A DNA stretch of 36,935 nucleotides from Sneathiella sp. (GTDB taxonomy: Bacteria; Pseudomonadota; Alphaproteobacteria; Sneathiellales; Sneathiellaceae): the NCBI RefSeq assembly GCF_029233945.1, contig NZ_JARGOQ010000035.1:3865-40799 (forward strand), written 5' to 3'. Positions 33,834 through 36,935 of the stretch are shown here, one piece after another; the first letter of the stretch is position 1, and each line of letters opens with the position of its first letter. The translations under genes and the position numbers were made by a program. The notes beneath the pieces are model-generated. The model did no database searches and was not told the origin of the DNA. It was given only the letters and a program-made list of their open reading frames with translations.

Positions 33834-34014
33834 GCGATGGTTCCATTCATGGATGAAAAAGGGAACAAGGACTGAATAGACTGACTGAGTTCAGACTGTT
33901 TAACACCTTGGCTGCCCCCGCAACTGTGAACAGAGAGCGCACCCGATAAAGCCACTGGGGAACTGGGAAGGCCGGATTGCGTTAAGACCTGTGAGCCAGG
34001 AAACCTGCCGTCGC
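33834..34014 (+). ncRNA. Cobalamin (adenosylcobalamin-type) riboswitch aptamer
   Basis: The element contains the conserved core GCTGCCCCCGCAACTGTGA (33911-33929), GCCACTGG (33951-33958), GGGAAGGCCG (33965-33974) and the B12 box AGCCAGGAAACCTGCC (33994-34009). The closing stem P1 is visible: GCGATGG (33834-33840) pairs with CCGTCGC (34008-34014) through seven pairs including one G-U. It lies upstream of a BtuB-like receptor and should lower its expression when cobalamin is abundant. The layout matches the class I cobalamin aptamer seen before btuB genes. Confidence 0.95.
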
Positions 34015-34103
34015 AAGCGCTACTCGACCACTGTACGGGGTGTGCTCGTGGGACGGAAACCCGTTTGTGGTGGCGCGCAGAAATGCGTTGCTATCGGGGT
34101 TTT

Positions 34104-34176
34104 GGGCTTGAATTCTAATTTCCTCAACCATTGAAAGCCGTGAGTCCGCCTTATACGGGCTTGGAGCTTTTATTTG
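34104..34176 (+). promoter_or_regulatory. Candidate riboswitch expression platform with alternative hairpins
   Basis: GGGCTTG occurs at 34104-34110 and again at 34157-34163. Between them, AAGCC (34135-34139) can pair with the GGCTT of either copy, so the two stems exclude each other. The downstream pairing is followed within a few bases by TTTTATTT (34168-34175), as in a weak intrinsic terminator, so the upstream pairing could act as antiterminator. The stems are only 5 bp and the T-run is imperfect, so this is tentative. The rest of the 250-nt leader up to the start codon shows no gene. Confidence 0.35.
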
Positions 34177-34264
34177 ATCGCACCGTGTTTCTTCGTCGTC
34201 AGGCGCAAGCGGCAAGGTCGCTGTTTGCCCTTACTTGTCTTTTAAGAAACAAGAGGGATCAGCA

Positions 34265-36217
34265 ATGTTTGATTACTTACGAAAGAAGAAATCTGCCCCC
34301 GTTTATCTCGCCACCGGCATGCTTGTCGCCAGCATCATGACCGTCCCGGCCTTGGCGGAGGACACAACCCAGTTAATGCCCGAAATTGTGGTATCGGCGA
34401 GCCGGACTCCGTTGCCATCAAAGGAAATCGGCAGTGCCGTTACGGTCATCACGGCGGAGGAACTGGAGCAACGGCAGGTGCGCGTCGTTTCTGATGTTCT
34501 TCGGGATGTCCCCGGCGTCTCCGTTAATCGAGCCGGGCCGGTCGGCAGCCAGACGCAAATCCGCATTCGAGGGGCGGAGGGGAACCAGACGCTCGTCCTG
34601 ATTGATGGGATTGAGGTGAATAATCCAGCCTCCGGATCGGAGTTCAACTTTGCGAACATGCTGAACGCGGGGATTGAACGGATTGAAGTCTTGCGCGGAC
34701 CGCAAAGCGCGATTTACGGCAGCGATGCCATTGGCGGTGTCGTGGATATTATCACCCAGGACCCCGAACCCGGTTTTACCGTCTCCAGCCGTGGGGAGCT
34801 TGGATCTTTCTCCACGAAGGATGGGCAGATCGACATGGGCTATGGAAGTGACAGGGTCAATATTTCCGGCACGGTCGAGCGGTATATCACGCATGGTATT
34901 TCCGTCGCGGACGAGAACAATGGCAATACGGAGCGGGACGGTTATAACAATACGACCGGGCGCCTCAAAATCGGTATCAAGCCCCTTGAAAACCTCGACC
35001 TAAAAGCGGTGGGCATGATTGTGGATAGCGATCTGGAGGGTGATGCATCCGCCGTCGTCGTCAACGCGATCGATAGCGAAGATACCTCTCAATCCTTGCA
35101 AAGATATGGCCTTACCAGTGCCAAGCTGACCCTTGCTGACGGTGCGTGGGATCAGTTGATCAAGGCGAGCTATATGGACGACAAGACGGATTATCTGGAT
35201 GGATCCGGGGCGACCACCTACACATCGAAAGGCAAGCGGATCACCTATGGTTATCAGTCGGATTACTATTTCTCGACCCCGGATTTCGCAAATGCCGACC
35301 ATACCGTCACCTTTGCGGCCGAGCGTGATGAGGAAGAACAGTATACTAACAGTGGCTTCTCCGGACCTAATACCGTGAACATCGTGAATTACGGTTACTC
35401 GACGGAATACAGGGCCGGCTTATGGGATAATCTTTTCCTGTCTGGTGCCCTGCGGTATGACGACAATGACGATCTGTTCGAAAATCAGACCACCTATCGC
35501 AGCACGGCCGCCTACCTGTTTGACGAAACCGCTACCCGCCTGCATGGCAGCTTCGGCCGCGCGGTGAAGAACCCGACATTGTTCGAACTATTCGGCTCCA
35601 CTCCGGGCTTCACAGGCAACCCCAACCTGAAACCGGAGGAAGGCCTCGGATGGGACGCAGGCGTCGAGCAGGCATTTCTGGATGACAAGCTGATCCTTGA
35701 CATGACCTATTTCAACAATCGCATCAAAAATCTTATTCAGGGTGGGGGGAATACGGCGGTTAATTTGCCGGGAACGAGCCGGATACAGGGTGTCGAGTTC
35801 ACCGCCTCGACAGAGCCGTTCGAGAATATACGCTTCGATGCTTCCTATACCTACACAAATGGTAAGGACGCAACGGGGACAGCACTGGTCCGGCGGCCCA
35901 AGCATATCGCGAGCCTCGTCGGTAACTACAGTTTTGACGTTATGGAGAAACCTGCCAACGTCAATCTGAGCCTGCAATATAACGGCAAGCAGAATGATAT
36001 TGTTTATGACAGCTATTTCCCCGTGGCGACGCGAATGGTCGAGCTGGATAGCTATACTCTCGTCAATCTGGCGGCAAGCTATGAATTCGCAAAAGGGGCG
36101 GAGGTTTACCTGCGCGGGGAAAATCTTCTGAACGAAGACTATCAGGAAGTCTATGGGTATGGATCGCCGGGAATTTCGTTTTTCGCCGGTCTCCATATTA
36201 AATTCGGGCCCTTCTGA
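34265..36217 (+). CDS. btuB: BtuB-like TonB-dependent vitamin B12 receptor
   Basis: This 650-residue outer-membrane protein is expected to import cobalamins with TonB energy. A signal peptide ends at about residue 31 (VPALA before EDTTQ), and a TonB-box-like stretch PEIVVSASRTP follows. The plug has IRIRGAEGNQTLVLIDGIEVNNPA and GPQSAIYGSDAIGGVVDIIT, typical of BtuB. The barrel ends in a terminal Phe after FFAGLHIKFGPF. It is preceded by GAGGG at the right distance and by the cobalamin riboswitch, which together with the following BtuF-like gene supports the B12 substrate. The downstream gene starts within its stop codon. Confidence 0.93.
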   Translation: MFDYLRKKKSAPVYLATGMLVASIMTVPALAEDTTQLMPEIVVSASRTPLPSKEIGSAVTVITAEELEQRQVRVVSDVLRDVPGVSVNRAGPVGSQTQIRIRGAEGNQTLVLIDGIEVNNPASGSEFNFANMLNAGIERIEVLRGPQSAIYGSDAIGGVVDIITQDPEPGFTVSSRGELGSFSTKDGQIDMGYGSDRVNISGTVERYITHGISVADENNGNTERDGYNNTTGRLKIGIKPLENLDLKAVGMIVDSDLEGDASAVVVNAIDSEDTSQSLQRYGLTSAKLTLADGAWDQLIKASYMDDKTDYLDGSGATTYTSKGKRITYGYQSDYYFSTPDFANADHTVTFAAERDEEEQYTNSGFSGPNTVNIVNYGYSTEYRAGLWDNLFLSGALRYDDNDDLFENQTTYRSTAAYLFDETATRLHGSFGRAVKNPTLFELFGSTPGFTGNPNLKPEEGLGWDAGVEQAFLDDKLILDMTYFNNRIKNLIQGGGNTAVNLPGTSRIQGVEFTASTEPFENIRFDASYTYTNGKDATGTALVRRPKHIASLVGNYSFDVMEKPANVNLSLQYNGKQNDIVYDSYFPVATRMVELDSYTLVNLAASYEFAKGAEVYLRGENLLNEDYQEVYGYGSPGISFFAGLHIKFGPF

Positions 36218-36935
36218 TGATGTCAACAAGCAGCCAGCATTTATGGTTCTTGCGGGTATTGTTTGCCCTCTTCCTGGCGGTTTTTCTGCCGGGGAATGGT
36301 GCGGCCAAGCCCGCGCGCATAGTATCCATGAATGTTTGTGCGGACCAGCTTCTTCTGCTTCTGGCCGACCGCGATCAGATTGTATCGCTGAGCTACCTCG
36401 CCACGGATGAGGAAACTTCCACAATGGCGAAGCAAGCGGTGGGACTACCCATAAATCATGGTCTGTCTGAGGAGATTTTGCCGCTTGAGCCGGATCTTAT
36501 TCTCGCAGGCGAATATACAACCCGCCCGACCGTCTTCCTTTTGCGCAAACTGGGCTATCGGGTAATTGAGCTTCCCGCCGCGAACAATTTGTACGATATC
36601 AGGGCAAACATTCGAACCGTTGCCGATGCCGTGGGCGCGCCGGAGCGGGGTAGAGCCCTGATCACGGCATTCGATAAAAAACTGCCTTCCTCTGACATGC
36701 TGGCGGAAGAGGTTGGCGCGCCGATCGCAGCGCTCTATTGGGCAAACGGTTTCACATCGGGAGAAGGGACATTGGCAAATTCAGTCGTCAAGGCAGCAGG
36801 GTTTCGAAATCTTGGCAGTGAACTCGGCATCAGAGGGACCGGTCAGGTGCCACTAGAAACTCTGATAATATCAAAGCCGGATTTGCTGATTGTGGGCGAG
36901 CCGCGGGATAAACCCGCGATGGCGACAGAAATTTT
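36217..36935 (+). CDS. btuF: BtuF-like cobalamin-binding protein (partial, runs off the window)
   Basis: The frame opens with ATG overlapping the btuB stop (TGATG) and stays open to the window end, giving 239 residues of a longer protein. A signal peptide (WFLRVLFALFLAVFLPGNGAA) precedes ARIVSMNVCADQLLLLLAD, the standard BtuF/FecB opening in which the Cys in this position is common. LEPDLILAGEYTTRPTVFLLRKLGYRV and IRTVADAVGAPERGRALI match the periplasmic-binding-protein fold. It should deliver B12 to a BtuCD importer, whose genes are probably just beyond the window. The family call rests on context as well as sequence. Confidence 0.85.
   Translation, partial: MMSTSSQHLWFLRVLFALFLAVFLPGNGAAKPARIVSMNVCADQLLLLLADRDQIVSLSYLATDEETSTMAKQAVGLPINHGLSEEILPLEPDLILAGEYTTRPTVFLLRKLGYRVIELPAANNLYDIRANIRTVADAVGAPERGRALITAFDKKLPSSDMLAEEVGAPIAALYWANGFTSGEGTLANSVVKAAGFRNLGSELGIRGTGQVPLETLIISKPDLLIVGEPRDKPAMATEI

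Overview
The window looks like chromosomal DNA of an alphaproteobacterium. It is moderately GC-rich and densely packed, with little space between genes. It carries the neighbouring set DUF502 protein, recG, sdhE and mfd, an arrangement I associate with this class, and a PopA/PleD-like REC-REC-GGDEF protein. A Rhodospirillales- or Sneathiella-like marine bacterium is plausible, but I cannot fix the genus. I see no insertion sequence, prophage, CRISPR array or rRNA.

Region 1 (1-11.2 kb) is housekeeping. It holds tRNA-Lys(UUU), an exported cyclophilin, an SDR oxidoreductase, an orphan membrane PAS histidine kinase, a DUF502 membrane protein, RecG, SdhE, Mfd and a DsbA/FrnE-like thiol oxidoreductase. 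Region 2 (11.2-16.7 kb) has a PopA-like degenerate diguanylate cyclase that keeps the c-di-GMP inhibitory-site motif. Divergent from it are an SDR and an FAD monooxygenase, followed by an FMN reductase and a family-2 glycosyltransferase. Region 3 (16.7-18.8 kb) is an arsenic resistance operon, arsR-arsC-acr3, with a clear palindromic operator over the arsR start. Region 4 (18.8-23.8 kb) is mixed: an NCS2 purine/pyrimidine-type permease with an unusual C-terminal domain, 5-formyl-THF cyclo-ligase, an epoxide-hydrolase-like enzyme, a Tat-exported beta-carbonic anhydrase and a glyoxalase-fold protein.

Region 5 (23.8-33.7 kb) is the most system-like part. It is a ten-gene minus-strand iron-acquisition operon read in the order siderophore-interacting reductase, TonB-dependent receptor, binding protein, FecCD permease, ATPase, an unknown exported cysteine-containing protein, ExbB, ExbD, a second ExbD, TonB. 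A divergent AraC-type regulator sits at its head, and a direct repeat in the shared promoter region is a candidate operator. The operon carries the whole route: outer-membrane uptake, its own energising motor, inner-membrane import and cytoplasmic iron release. The second ExbD has Asn where ExbD proteins carry the essential membrane Asp. No siderophore biosynthesis genes are visible, so the substrate may be a xenosiderophore or a siderophore made elsewhere.

Region 6 (33.7 kb to the end) is a vitamin B12 uptake locus. A cobalamin riboswitch with a well-formed P1 stem precedes a BtuB-like receptor, which overlaps a BtuF-like binding protein cut by the window end. A perfect 26-bp palindrome lies just upstream of the aptamer. 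Downstream, a repeated GGGCTTG flanking AAGCC could form alternative hairpins.

The strongest leads are the PopA-like protein, the D/N ExbD pair with the unknown Ton-operon protein, the permease fused to an ATPase-like fold, and the B12 leader architecture.
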